Source of the DNA: Sphingomonas sp. CL5.1
Lineage (GTDB): Bacteria; Pseudomonadota; Alphaproteobacteria; Sphingomonadales; Sphingomonadaceae
Length of the DNA: 64,000 nucleotides
Assembly (NCBI RefSeq): GCF_013344685.1
Contig: NZ_CP050137.1
Location: 3,465,001-3,529,000, forward strand
Direction of reading: 5' to 3'
Below the pieces are notes generated by a model. The model saw nothing but the letters and a program-made list of their open reading frames with translations, was not told the origin of the DNA and made no database searches. Within the stretch, counting starts at the first letter, position 1; the number at the start of each line of letters is the position of its first letter. A program made the translations under genes and the position numbers. This document shows, piece by piece, positions 16,782 to 24,409 of this stretch.

Positions 16782-17588
16782 TCAATCGACGAAGGCGCGC
16801 TCGATCACGAACTGCCCCGGCCGCGATACGGCGCCCTCGGTGAAGCCGAGGGTGGCGAGGCGCTGGGCGAATTCGCGGATCATCGCGGTCGATCCGCACA
16901 ACATGACCCGATCCATGCCGGGATCGAGCCGTGGCGGCCCCGCCACGCTCGCGCTGAACAGTCTGCCGCTGTCGAGCAGGTTGCCGATCCGGCCCTGCGT
17001 GTGGAACGGCTCGCGCGTGACGGTAGGCAGGTAATGAAGCTGGAGCAGCGCCTGATCGCGCACCAGCGGATCGTCGGCGAGTTGCGCGGTCAGCGTGTCG
17101 CGCCATGCTAGGTCGCTCACCCGCCGGACGCTGTGCACCACTACGACCTGCGCGAACCGGTCGTAGATTTCGGGATCGCGGATGATGCTGAGGAACGGCG
17201 CGAGGCCGGTGCCGGTCGAGAACAGGAACAGGCGCCGGCCCGGCAGCAGCGCGTCGCTGACCAACGTGCCGGTCGGCTTGCGGCCGAGATAGAGTTGCTC
17301 GCCCGGCGCGATCGCCTGAAGCCGCGAGGTGAGCGGGCCGTCCGCGACTTTGATCGACAGGAATTCCAGTTCCTCGGCCCATGACGGGCTGGCGATCGAA
17401 TAAGCGCGCAGCAGCGGCCGCCCTTCGACCGGCAAGCCGAGCATCACGAACTCGCCAGAGCGGAAGCGGAAGCTGGCCGGGCGCGCCAGCGCGAAGCTGA
17501 ACAGATGCTCGTTCCAATGGCGCACCCACAGCACGTTCTGGGCATGGAAGCTGGCATGGGGCGGAAGCCGCCCGTCGGTGAAGTGCAT
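16782..17588 (-). CDS. fpr: Ferredoxin-NADP reductase
   Basis: About 268 residues. FAD-binding domain: LLRAYSIASPSWAEELEFLSIKV (RxYS motif) and GEQLYLGRKPTGTL. NADP domain: LFLFSTGTGLAPFLSIIRDPEIYDRF and VMLCGSTAMIREFAQRLATLGFTEG; the C-terminus is FVIERAFVD. It transfers electrons between NADPH and ferredoxin or flavodoxin. In this iron/haem cluster it could supply electrons for haem oxygenase or reductive iron release, which is inference. The start may be the ATG at 17588 or the GTG at 17594, which overlaps the stop of the upstream gene by GTGA. Confidence 0.93.
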   Translation of the reverse strand: MHFTDGRLPPHASFHAQNVLWVRHWNEHLFSFALARPASFRFRSGEFVMLGLPVEGRPLLRAYSIASPSWAEELEFLSIKVADGPLTSRLQAIAPGEQLYLGRKPTGTLVSDALLPGRRLFLFSTGTGLAPFLSIIRDPEIYDRFAQVVVVHSVRRVSDLAWRDTLTAQLADDPLVRDQALLQLHYLPTVTREPFHTQGRIGNLLDSGRLFSASVAGPPRLDPGMDRVMLCGSTAMIREFAQRLATLGFTEGAVSRPGQFVIERAFVD

Positions 17589-17590
17589 GG

Positions 17591-18034
17591 TCACGGCCGC
17601 GCCTCGTCCGATGGGATGATGGCGTCGCGTGGGTCGATCGCGGCGAGGACCGCCGCGACGCGCGATACCGCCGTCGCCAGGGTGCCAGCCGCGTGCGGCT
17701 GAACGAACTGGCTGGCGAGTTGCCGGACCTGCGATCCCGTCCCGTCCACGCCGGTCGCGAACAGGGCGAGCAGCCGCGCCTCGTCATCACCGACCGCCCC
17801 GGCACAGGGCGGCGCGAACCGTAGCCTGACCAATGCCTCGGCGTTGAGGACCGCCATCGCCATGTTGAAGTCGGGCAAGGCAGGCTCCACGCCCTCGTAG
17901 CGGAAAGCGGCGGCCCCGGCGGCGCACGGGCAGCGCCCGGCCGCGACCGCGCGGACCCAGTGCCGCATCGACGCGATCAGCAGGCGGTCATGGCGATGGA
18001 GCGTGTCGATCGGGCGATCAAGATAGCGGTACAA
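17591..18034 (-). CDS. Hypothetical protein upstream of fpr
   Basis: 147 residues starting at TTG 18034 with GGGAG upstream. It has no signal peptide or membrane segment. It contains a CPC motif (GRCPCAAG, near residue 36) and a third Cys further on (APPCAGA), and the C-terminal half is alpha-helical in composition. I do not recognise the family. A Fur-like box lies 35 bp upstream and its stop overlaps the fpr start, so it is probably an iron-regulated partner of fpr. Confidence 0.7.
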   Translation of the reverse strand: MYRYLDRPIDTLHRHDRLLIASMRHWVRAVAAGRCPCAAGAAAFRYEGVEPALPDFNMAMAVLNAEALVRLRFAPPCAGAVGDDEARLLALFATGVDGTGSQVRQLASQFVQPHAAGTLATAVSRVAAVLAAIDPRDAIIPSDEARP

Positions 18035-18068
18035 TGGATGGCTCCCACGGCGATTGGGTTGCCATATC

Positions 18069-18087
18069 TATAATGATATTGATTCTC
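18069..18087. promoter_or_regulatory. Fur-box-like site before the small gene and fpr
   Basis: TATAATGATATTGATTCTC matches the Fur consensus at about 15 of 19 positions by eye. It sits 35-53 bp upstream of the TTG start at 18034, where a promoter is expected. It is the better of the two Fur-like sites in this cluster. Confidence 0.6.
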
Positions 18088-18230
18088 AATAACGAATTTA
18101 ACCGACCTGTTCAGCCCGCTTGGCGCGATGCACGATGCACGCCCGCCATCCGGGACTGGAGGACGCGCCGAAGTTCATTTGTGCTGGCATCGACAAAAAG
18201 AACCACCGACTACCGGGGAACGCTTTAGCG

Positions 18231-19229
18231 ATGCTGACGTCGGGGACGCGGCACTCTAGAAGCGGTTTTGCCGACATAGCTGAAGGTCGGTGCAGGCCCA
18301 AACCGAAGGCGTCGAAAAATGGGCAGTTCAATCAGATACATCTGATCCGTCGGATCGATCTTTTCACCCTGCGACTCTTCGTATCGGTCGTGGAGGAGGG
18401 GCAGATCGGGCGCGCCGCCGCGCGGGAGAACATCGCGCCGTCGACCGCGACTAAGCGCATCCAGGATCTGGAGGCGATCGCCGGAATCGAACTGCTCGAT
18501 CGCAGCGCGAAAGGCGTCGTGCCAAGCGCCGCGGGCGCCGTGGTGCTGCGCCACGCGCGCGATATCGTCGGCAGCATCGAAGCGCTGCGCGCGGAAATCG
18601 CGGCGTTCAACGACGGTCGCGAAGGCAAGGTCACCATCGCATCGGCCCGCTCGATCATCGATCCCTTCCTGACCGGCGAACTCAGCGGCTTCGCCCGCGA
18701 TTTCCCGCTGGTCGAGCTGGATGTGCACGAAGTCGAGAATGGCGAGATCGTCGAGATGGTCGGGCGGGGCGACGCGGACATCGGCGTGTTCGCCCAGGAA
18801 GCACGGCTCGATCTCGAGGGGTTGCACATCCTGCCGTTCCGCGAGGACAGGCTGGTCGTGATCGTTCCGAAATCCCATCCCCTTAGCCGGCGTGGCAGCA
18901 TCGGGTTCGGCGAATTGATGTCGGAAAATATCGTCGCGCTGAAGGCGCTGACCGGGGCGTTCGCGGCGGCCGCGAAGCGTGCGGGCGTCCGTTTCGATCC
19001 CCGCGTCAGCGTCAAGAGTCCCAGCCTGGCCGTCAATCTCGTGTGCGACGGCTTCGGCGTCGCGATCCTGCCCGAAGGGATGCTGAGCCGCGAGCATTCT
19101 GAAAATGTTTCCAGCGTCGGCCTGGACGAAACCTGGGCACGACGCGTCATCCAGATCGCCGTCGCGCGCAACCGGCCGCTCAATCCGGTCGCCGATCATT
19201 TTCTGAGCAGGTTGACGGCTATATCCTGA
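18231..19229 (+). CDS. LysR-family transcriptional regulator
   Basis: About 332 residues from ATG 18231 (GGGGAA upstream); the exact start is uncertain because no start codon lies just before the conserved domain. Winged helix-turn-helix: RIDLFTLRLFVSVVEEGQIGRAAARENIAPSTATKRIQDLE...LLDRSAKGVVPS. The effector domain follows. It is strikingly similar in its N-terminus to the LysR at 6187-7155, so the two are paralogues. It converges with the MmgE/PrpD gene and is divergent from the iron cluster. Confidence 0.88.
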   Translation: MLTSGTRHSRSGFADIAEGRCRPKPKASKNGQFNQIHLIRRIDLFTLRLFVSVVEEGQIGRAAARENIAPSTATKRIQDLEAIAGIELLDRSAKGVVPSAAGAVVLRHARDIVGSIEALRAEIAAFNDGREGKVTIASARSIIDPFLTGELSGFARDFPLVELDVHEVENGEIVEMVGRGDADIGVFAQEARLDLEGLHILPFREDRLVVIVPKSHPLSRRGSIGFGELMSENIVALKALTGAFAAAAKRAGVRFDPRVSVKSPSLAVNLVCDGFGVAILPEGMLSREHSENVSSVGLDETWARRVIQIAVARNRPLNPVADHFLSRLTAIS

Positions 19230-19247
19230 CGCCCGGCAACCGGCCCT

Positions 19248-20642
19248 TCACGCCGCATTTCCCGTGACCGCCGCCAGCAATGCGGCGGCGTCGCGAGAAT
19301 CGTCCCATATCGCGTCGGCAAGCGCGGCGCCTGACGGCAAATCGCCCCGAAGCGCCAGTCCGTCGCCTTTCGCCAGTATCTGCGCGCGGCTCATCGGGTT
19401 GCGCGTGGTGCCGACACTGTCGACCACCATCGCCGTCCGCGTCGTGCCGTCGTTGAAACGGATCGTCGCGCTCGTCGCGAACTGCTTGGGATAATATCTG
19501 CGCTCCAGCTCCGCGTCGATCTCGAACCGGACCTTGGCGGCAATGTCGAGGATCGCCGGATCGTCCAGGAAATCCTCTCCATAAACATCATAGCGGGTCG
19601 GCCCGTAGGCCAGCGTCGCGCCGACGACATAGGGGCAGCTATATTGCGCGGTCATGGTCGACCGGGCAGGCGTCATATGCTGGTCGGCGATCAACCGTGG
19701 CCCGGTTATCAGGATATCCGCGATATCATCGGTCGCGACGCTGAAATCGTCGGTGATCCGCGCCAGCGCGTCGATCGTCGAATGAAACAGGCGGCAGCAA
19801 GAATAAGGCTTGAGGCTGATGACATGGATCTGAAATTCCTCGCCCGGCGTCACCTGCCTCGGCGCGCCGCCGAACATGCCGGCGACGCCGTAAGTGCCGT
19901 CGACCGACCGATGCGGCGCGGTCATGGCCGGCAGCTGCGCGAATTGCGCCGCCAGCACCCCGTTGCGCGCGCCGAGCCCGGCGTGGAGCCGTTTCACCTC
20001 GCCGCCGCGCGATTCGACCGAGAATGGCATCGAACCGCACGCTTGCGACAGCGCATGACCCCAGGCGGTCGCCAGCATCTCCTCATCCACCGGCTTGCGC
20101 TGCTCGAAGGCATAGAGGCTGAGGCAGGCCGTCGCGGCGCCGAACGAGCCGAACACCGATGTCGGGTGAAAGCCGTTATGGACGGTGTCCATGCCGCCGG
20201 CCGCGCATCCGATCAGCGCCATCGCTTCATAGCCGGCGGCAATGGCGCGAAAGAGCTCCGCCTGCGAAGCGCCCGTGGCGGCCCCCACCGCGAGCGCGGC
20301 GGGGATCACGACGCAACCGGGATGGCTGGCCGTCTCGTCATGGGTATCGTCCAGTTCATAGCTGTGCCCGGCGGTGCCGAAAACGAGCGCCGCCACGGAC
20401 GGCTCGGCGCGCCACTTCCCGCCGAGCACCCAGCTGGAGCCAGTGCCGGCGAAGCGCGCCGACCATTGCGCAAGCTCCCGCGCCGCGGGACGGGTGCTGC
20501 CCCATAGCGAAACGACGAAACAATCGAGGAGCAGACGCCGAACAGCCTCGATGTCGCGGGGCTGAAGATCGCCGTTGGCGATTTTGGCGACATGGCGCAG
20601 CAAATCGACGGTCTGATTGGACGCGCCCGCAATTTCCTCCAC
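19248..20642 (-). CDS. MmgE/PrpD-family protein
   Basis: 464 residues. Conserved segments are LLDCFVVSLWG, GTAGHSYELDDTHDETASHPGCVVIPAALAVG (family HxxDxDD-like active-site loop), GFHPTSVFGSFGAA, and HVISLKPYSCCRLFHSTIDA. The family includes 2-methylcitrate dehydratase PrpD and cis-aconitate decarboxylase; most environmental members have unknown substrates. It would dehydrate or decarboxylate a polycarboxylate. Without prpB or prpC nearby, propionate catabolism is not supported. The start used is GTG 20642; a later start is possible. It lies downstream of the DUF35/thiolase operon after a 169-bp gap. Confidence 0.88.
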   Translation of the reverse strand: MEEIAGASNQTVDLLRHVAKIANGDLQPRDIEAVRRLLLDCFVVSLWGSTRPAARELAQWSARFAGTGSSWVLGGKWRAEPSVAALVFGTAGHSYELDDTHDETASHPGCVVIPAALAVGAATGASQAELFRAIAAGYEAMALIGCAAGGMDTVHNGFHPTSVFGSFGAATACLSLYAFEQRKPVDEEMLATAWGHALSQACGSMPFSVESRGGEVKRLHAGLGARNGVLAAQFAQLPAMTAPHRSVDGTYGVAGMFGGAPRQVTPGEEFQIHVISLKPYSCCRLFHSTIDALARITDDFSVATDDIADILITGPRLIADQHMTPARSTMTAQYSCPYVVGATLAYGPTRYDVYGEDFLDDPAILDIAAKVRFEIDAELERRYYPKQFATSATIRFNDGTTRTAMVVDSVGTTRNPMSRAQILAKGDGLALRGDLPSGAALADAIWDDSRDAAALLAAVTGNAA

Positions 20643-20740
20643 GACATCCGCTCCTTCCGCCCCGGATCGGGTTCGCCCATCGGCGCGATATGGCTAGGTC
20701 GGATAATGCCAGCCGCCAATTTGCGATTTTCGAAGTGGCG

Positions 20741-20757
20741 GTTCGAGCAGCTCGAAC
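20741..20757. other. Perfect inverted repeat between the DUF35 and MmgE/PrpD genes
   Basis: GTTCGAGC, one base, GCTCGAAC. It lies 55 bp after the DUF35 stop and 98 bp before the MmgE/PrpD start. It could be a terminator stem for the thiolase operon or an operator for the next gene; there is no T-run. Confidence 0.4.
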
Positions 20758-20811
20758 AGGCCGAGCACGCTCGACCGGCGACCGACAATCCCCGCGCCGC
20801 GCCAGGACATC

Positions 20812-21225
20812 TCAGGCGATCACGAAGACCGGCAATCGCTGCCCTCCGCGCCGGATCATTCGCGCCTCGACGCGCAATCCGATCTTCAGCAATTCCGGCG
20901 GCGCGTCGATCTGGGCGAACAGATAATAGCCCTCGTCCATCTCGACGAAACCGACCGAATAGGGCGCGATCGATGCGAAGCTCGGCGTCGGCCCGCGCAT
21001 CACGGTGCTGAAGGAATAGAGCGCGCCGTGCCCGGCGGACTGTCGCCATTCGAGCCTGATCTCGTTGCAATGCGGGCAGGCCGAATGGGCCGGCCACACC
21101 GGCTGGTCGCAGGCGGCGCAATGTTGAAATCGAATCTCGCCCGCTTCCAGCCCCTCCCAATAGGGTTCGGCGTCGAGGAGCCGGTATGGCTGTGGCCAGC
21201 CCTCATGCAATTGCGTTCGCGTCAT
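20812..21225 (-). CDS. DUF35 Zn-ribbon/OB-fold acyl-CoA-associated protein
   Basis: 137 residues. The N-terminal helix PYWEGLEAGEIRFQHC leads into a zinc ribbon (CAACDQPVWPAHSACPHC, two CxxC pairs about 15 residues apart), then an OB fold (GALYSFSTVMRG...YSVGFVEMDEGYYLFAQI). DUF35 proteins partner thiolase-like enzymes. In actinobacterial steroid side-chain breakdown a DUF35 domain binds the thiolase-like aldolase Ltp2. The gene directly follows a thiolase-like gene with a 16-bp gap, supporting a complex. The ATG at 21225 starts at the conserved domain; the open frame beyond is a shadow of the thiolase. Confidence 0.9.
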   Translation of the reverse strand: MTRTQLHEGWPQPYRLLDAEPYWEGLEAGEIRFQHCAACDQPVWPAHSACPHCNEIRLEWRQSAGHGALYSFSTVMRGPTPSFASIAPYSVGFVEMDEGYYLFAQIDAPPELLKIGLRVEARMIRRGGQRLPVFVIA

Positions 21226-21241
21226 CGCTATCGCTCCGTCA

Positions 21242-22453
21242 TCAACTGCCGGTGGAGAGCAGCAACACGCTACCGGCCGCCAGCATCCCGCCCGCGCCCT
21301 GGACCAGCACGGTCTTGGGCCGCCGCGCGGGCGCCAGCCCCAGCGGTTGTCCGCGAAGCTGCCGCACCGCCTCGACGATGCTGTCCATGTTGCAGGAGAT
21401 TCCCGGCTGACCGAACGAGAGCCAGCCACCGTTGGTGTCGGTGGGCAGATCGCCGTCGATCCCCGTGCGTCCTTCGCGATAGAGATCGATGCCGCGTCCT
21501 TTCCTCGCGAAGCCCAAGTCCTCCATGATGATCGGCCCCATGTGAGCGAAATTCACTGAAATCTGCGCCATGTCGACATCCTCCCGCGACAGGCCCGACA
21601 TGGCGAACGCCTCGTCGGCGGCAACCGCCGTCGCCGTGTGGACCAGATTGGGCATCGGGCCGAGTTGCGGAAACTTGCAGGTCCGCATGTTCATGCGATC
21701 GGTCAGATATTCGTGCGTCGTCGCTGACCCGTAACCCAGCAGGTAGATCGGATTTCGGACCTCCCGGGCGCGTTCGACCGACGTCACGATCACCGCGCCG
21801 CCGGTGCCGCCGCCCCAGGTCGAGCACATCCAGCGCCGTAGCGGGGTGGCTACATAGGGGGACGAGAGCACCGTGGCGCGGTCGATCTCGCCGAATCTCG
21901 CCTTGGCCGCGCGGGGGTGACGCGCCCCCCAGCGCTGGTTGGCGACCGCCACGTCCGCGAGCGCCTCCTCGGTCACGCCGAATTCGTGAAGATAGCGACA
22001 GGCCGCCTGCGCATAGAGCGCGGGGATCGGTGCGCCATAAGGAATTTCGACCTGTGGCTCGGCGTCGGCCTCCGCGCCCATCGCGACGGCGTCCACGAAC
22101 AGCTCGGTTGCGTCGCTTTGCAGGCACAGGACATAATCGGCCTGACCGGCGCCGATCATCTCGGCGGCGACGGCCAGCGTCGCCGTCAGGCCGGCACCGT
22201 GCAGGGTGATCTCGCTGTTACGACGGACCGGCATGTGCATGTGCGAGATGAAGATGTTGCTCCACTGCGATCTCTTGTCCGCCCAGGGCGAGCGCCCGGT
22301 ATAGACCGCATCGATCCGGTCCTTCGTGATCCCCGCATCGGCGAGCGCGTTGCGTGTCGCCTCGACGGCCAGTTGCAGCGGGTCCTTGCGATCGTCGCCG
22401 GAGGCATAGGCATCCCCCATCCCGACGATCGCGGCCACGGGTTTCGGCGACAT
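21242..22453 (-). CDS. Thiolase-like protein (SCP-x/lipid-transfer type)
   Basis: 403 residues with a thiolase fold of the SCP-x/Ltp subgroup: AIVGMGDAYASGDDRKDPLQLAVEATRNALADAGI at the N-terminus, ADYVLCLQSD, AVANQRWGARHPRAAKARF in the middle, and AGGMLAAGSVLLLS at the end. At the place where classical thiolases have the nucleophilic Cys (after the ITLHGAG segment) I see no Cys, as in the aldolase-type Ltp2 relatives. It may therefore catalyse retro-aldol rather than thiolytic cleavage of a CoA ester, an inference. It is 4 bp downstream of the MaoC gene and 16 bp upstream of the DUF35 gene. Confidence 0.88.
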   Translation of the reverse strand: MSPKPVAAIVGMGDAYASGDDRKDPLQLAVEATRNALADAGITKDRIDAVYTGRSPWADKRSQWSNIFISHMHMPVRRNSEITLHGAGLTATLAVAAEMIGAGQADYVLCLQSDATELFVDAVAMGAEADAEPQVEIPYGAPIPALYAQAACRYLHEFGVTEEALADVAVANQRWGARHPRAAKARFGEIDRATVLSSPYVATPLRRWMCSTWGGGTGGAVIVTSVERAREVRNPIYLLGYGSATTHEYLTDRMNMRTCKFPQLGPMPNLVHTATAVAADEAFAMSGLSREDVDMAQISVNFAHMGPIIMEDLGFARKGRGIDLYREGRTGIDGDLPTDTNGGWLSFGQPGISCNMDSIVEAVRQLRGQPLGLAPARRPKTVLVQGAGGMLAAGSVLLLSTGS

Positions 22454-22457
22454 CCGT

Positions 22458-22955
22458 TCAGTCCTTGAGGTCGGGCAGCGACGCCGCGATCAACGCGTCG
22501 AGATCCTCGCGCCTGCGCAGCATCAGCAGGCTCCATTCGGCCTGCTGGACCGTGACGCCATCCTGATTGACCGCCTTCATCAGGAACTTGATGACGCCGT
22601 ATTTGTCGTCCTTCTCCTTCTTCCCGATCACTTCGCACACCGCGTAGATGGTGTCGCCGATATCGACCGGCGCGAGGAACCGCATGTTGTCGATGCCGTA
22701 ATTCGCCTGGATGCCAAGGCCGAACTGGATCAGCCCGGTCACGATCGCATAGGTCAGTGACCCCTGCACCAGGCGTCGGCCGAACCGTGTCCTGACGGCA
22801 TAATGGGTGTTGGAGTGGATCTCGATCCAGTTGCCCGTCAGCGCGCAGAAATTGACCACGTCCGTTTCGGTGACGGTGCGTCCGCCCGAGCGGAATATCT
22901 GGCCGACCTCCAGCTCGTCGCAGGTCTGGTCGATACGATTGTTGATGAGGCTCAT
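22458..22955 (-). CDS. MaoC-family acyl-CoA hydratase/dehydratase
   Basis: 165 residues, a single hot-dog domain. Conserved segments are VTETDVVNFCALTGNWIEIHSNTHYA (MaoC D/H active-site region with Asn-Trp-x-x-x-His variation), LVQGSLTYAIVTGLIQ and MRFLAPVDIGDTIYAVCEV. It would hydrate an enoyl-CoA. It lies between the acyl-CoA dehydrogenase (29-bp gap) and the thiolase, giving the order dehydrogenation, hydration, cleavage. ATG 22955 follows GGAAGGG; the frame upstream is unconserved. Confidence 0.9.
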   Translation of the reverse strand: MSLINNRIDQTCDELEVGQIFRSGGRTVTETDVVNFCALTGNWIEIHSNTHYAVRTRFGRRLVQGSLTYAIVTGLIQFGLGIQANYGIDNMRFLAPVDIGDTIYAVCEVIGKKEKDDKYGVIKFLMKAVNQDGVTVQQAEWSLLMLRRREDLDALIAASLPDLKD

Positions 22956-22984
22956 GGCGATGCCCTTCCCTGAGGTTCCGGCGA

Positions 22985-24130
22985 TCAAAGACGCATCGAC
23001 CTGGCGATGATGGTCTTCTGGATCTGCGAGGTTCCGCCGCCGATCGTCGACTGGACGCTTTCGCGCAGATAGCGCTCCATGTCCGCCTCGGGCAGGTTGG
23101 CGTGGCCGCCCAGCACCTGCATGCCGGTCAACGCGCAATGCTTGAGCGTCTCCGAGCCGTAGAGCTTCGCCATCGACACTTCGCGGCTCGCGGGAAGGCC
23201 CGCCGCCAGCATCGCCGCCGCCCGATAGACGAGGAGGCGGGCGGCATCGACCTGCGTCTGGCAGTCGGCCAGCATATGGCGGAGCACCTGGAAGTCCCAG
23301 ATCGGGCGGCCGAACTGCTCGCGCTCATGGGCATATTGCACGGCCTTTGACACCGCCGTCTGGGCATTGCCGGTATAGGCGCCAGCCACCGAGCAGCGCT
23401 CCAGTTCGAGATGCTCGACGATGATCTTCCAGCCTTCACCCTCCTTGCCGAGCAAGGCATCGCCCGGCACCTTGACCTCGTCGAGGAAGATCTCGGTCGT
23501 GCCGGTCGCATGGCGCGACAACGTCGGCAGCTTGTTGATGACGAGGCCCGGCGTGTCGTTCGGGATCAACAGGATCGAAAGACCACCGTGCTTGTCATCG
23601 GGGTCGGTGCGGACGAGCATCGCGATGACCACGTCGGTCGCGGCGGCGCCCGAACACCATAGTTTCTGGCCGGTGACGATCCAGTCGCCATTTTCGTCGC
23701 GCCGCGCCCGCGTCCTGGTGCTCGCCGCGTCGGAACCGGCGCCGAGCTCGGAGATCGACACCGAGAAACGGATCTTCCCGTCGATGAAAGGCCGGATATA
23801 TTTCGCCTTCTGTTCGGCGGTGCCGAATTTGGCGATGTTCATCGCGGTGAAGGTCGGGACGAGGATAGCCGCAGCGAAGTCGAACCCGAACTTGCCCAGC
23901 CCCTCCGCCATCAGCGTATAATCGAAAATATTGCCGCCGGCGCCGCCATCCGCTTCCTTGAAAAGAAGCCCAAGCCATCCCTGTCTGGCGATCTTCTCAT
24001 ACGCCTCATAGGGATAGTTGCGGTGCATGTCGCATTCGCGGACATATTCGACCGTCACCTCGCTATCCATGAAACGATTGACCGTCTCCAGCCATGTCGC
24101 CTGCTCATCGCTGAGGAAATTGGATTGCAT
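22985..24130 (-). CDS. Acyl-CoA dehydrogenase
   Basis: 381 residues: N-terminal helical domain, SISELGAGSDAASTRTRARRDENGDWIVTGQKLWCSGA (FAD-binding middle domain), VEHLELERCSVAGAYTGNAQ, and the C-terminal LGGHANLPEADMERYLRESVQSTIGGGTSQIQ. The last block is where most family members have the catalytic Glu or the Gly-Thr-x-Glu pattern; here it reads GGGTSQIQ, so the base may lie elsewhere. It introduces a double bond into an acyl-CoA and passes electrons to ETF. ATG 24130 is preferred for its GGAGAG at seven bases. It heads the dehydrogenase-MaoC-thiolase-DUF35 operon. Confidence 0.93.
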   Translation of the reverse strand: MQSNFLSDEQATWLETVNRFMDSEVTVEYVRECDMHRNYPYEAYEKIARQGWLGLLFKEADGGAGGNIFDYTLMAEGLGKFGFDFAAAILVPTFTAMNIAKFGTAEQKAKYIRPFIDGKIRFSVSISELGAGSDAASTRTRARRDENGDWIVTGQKLWCSGAAATDVVIAMLVRTDPDDKHGGLSILLIPNDTPGLVINKLPTLSRHATGTTEIFLDEVKVPGDALLGKEGEGWKIIVEHLELERCSVAGAYTGNAQTAVSKAVQYAHEREQFGRPIWDFQVLRHMLADCQTQVDAARLLVYRAAAMLAAGLPASREVSMAKLYGSETLKHCALTGMQVLGGHANLPEADMERYLRESVQSTIGGGTSQIQKTIIARSMRL

Positions 24131-24409
24131 GCCGAACTCTCCGTTTGTGGTCATCGGCATTGGCGGTTCGCCGCACCGATATTCGATGCCTTGAACAGCT
24201 ATCCCCGCCTGTTTCGAAACCAAGTGATCATTTCGGAACAGCGGTTTCGAGAGAATCGAATGAGGGCGAAGATGTCGAAGATCGACGAACCAGAGGAAAT
24301 CAAACACGCGCGGCACAGCGGCGAGCGCCCGAAAAGGGATCGCGCTTGATATGCTCGATCACTCTTCGGACGCTCGCCGCCGTGCCAAAGCCGGCGGAGT
24401 CAGTATTTG
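24131..24409. promoter_or_regulatory. Promoter region of the acyl-CoA operon with inverted repeats
   Basis: Gene-free 279 bp between the Rieske stop and the acyl-CoA dehydrogenase start. It holds TCGAAACC (24214-24221) and GGTTTCGA (24243-24250) as a perfect inverted pair, and the palindrome GTTTCGAAAC at 24211-24220. These look like regulator sites, but the regulator is unknown. Confidence 0.4.
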
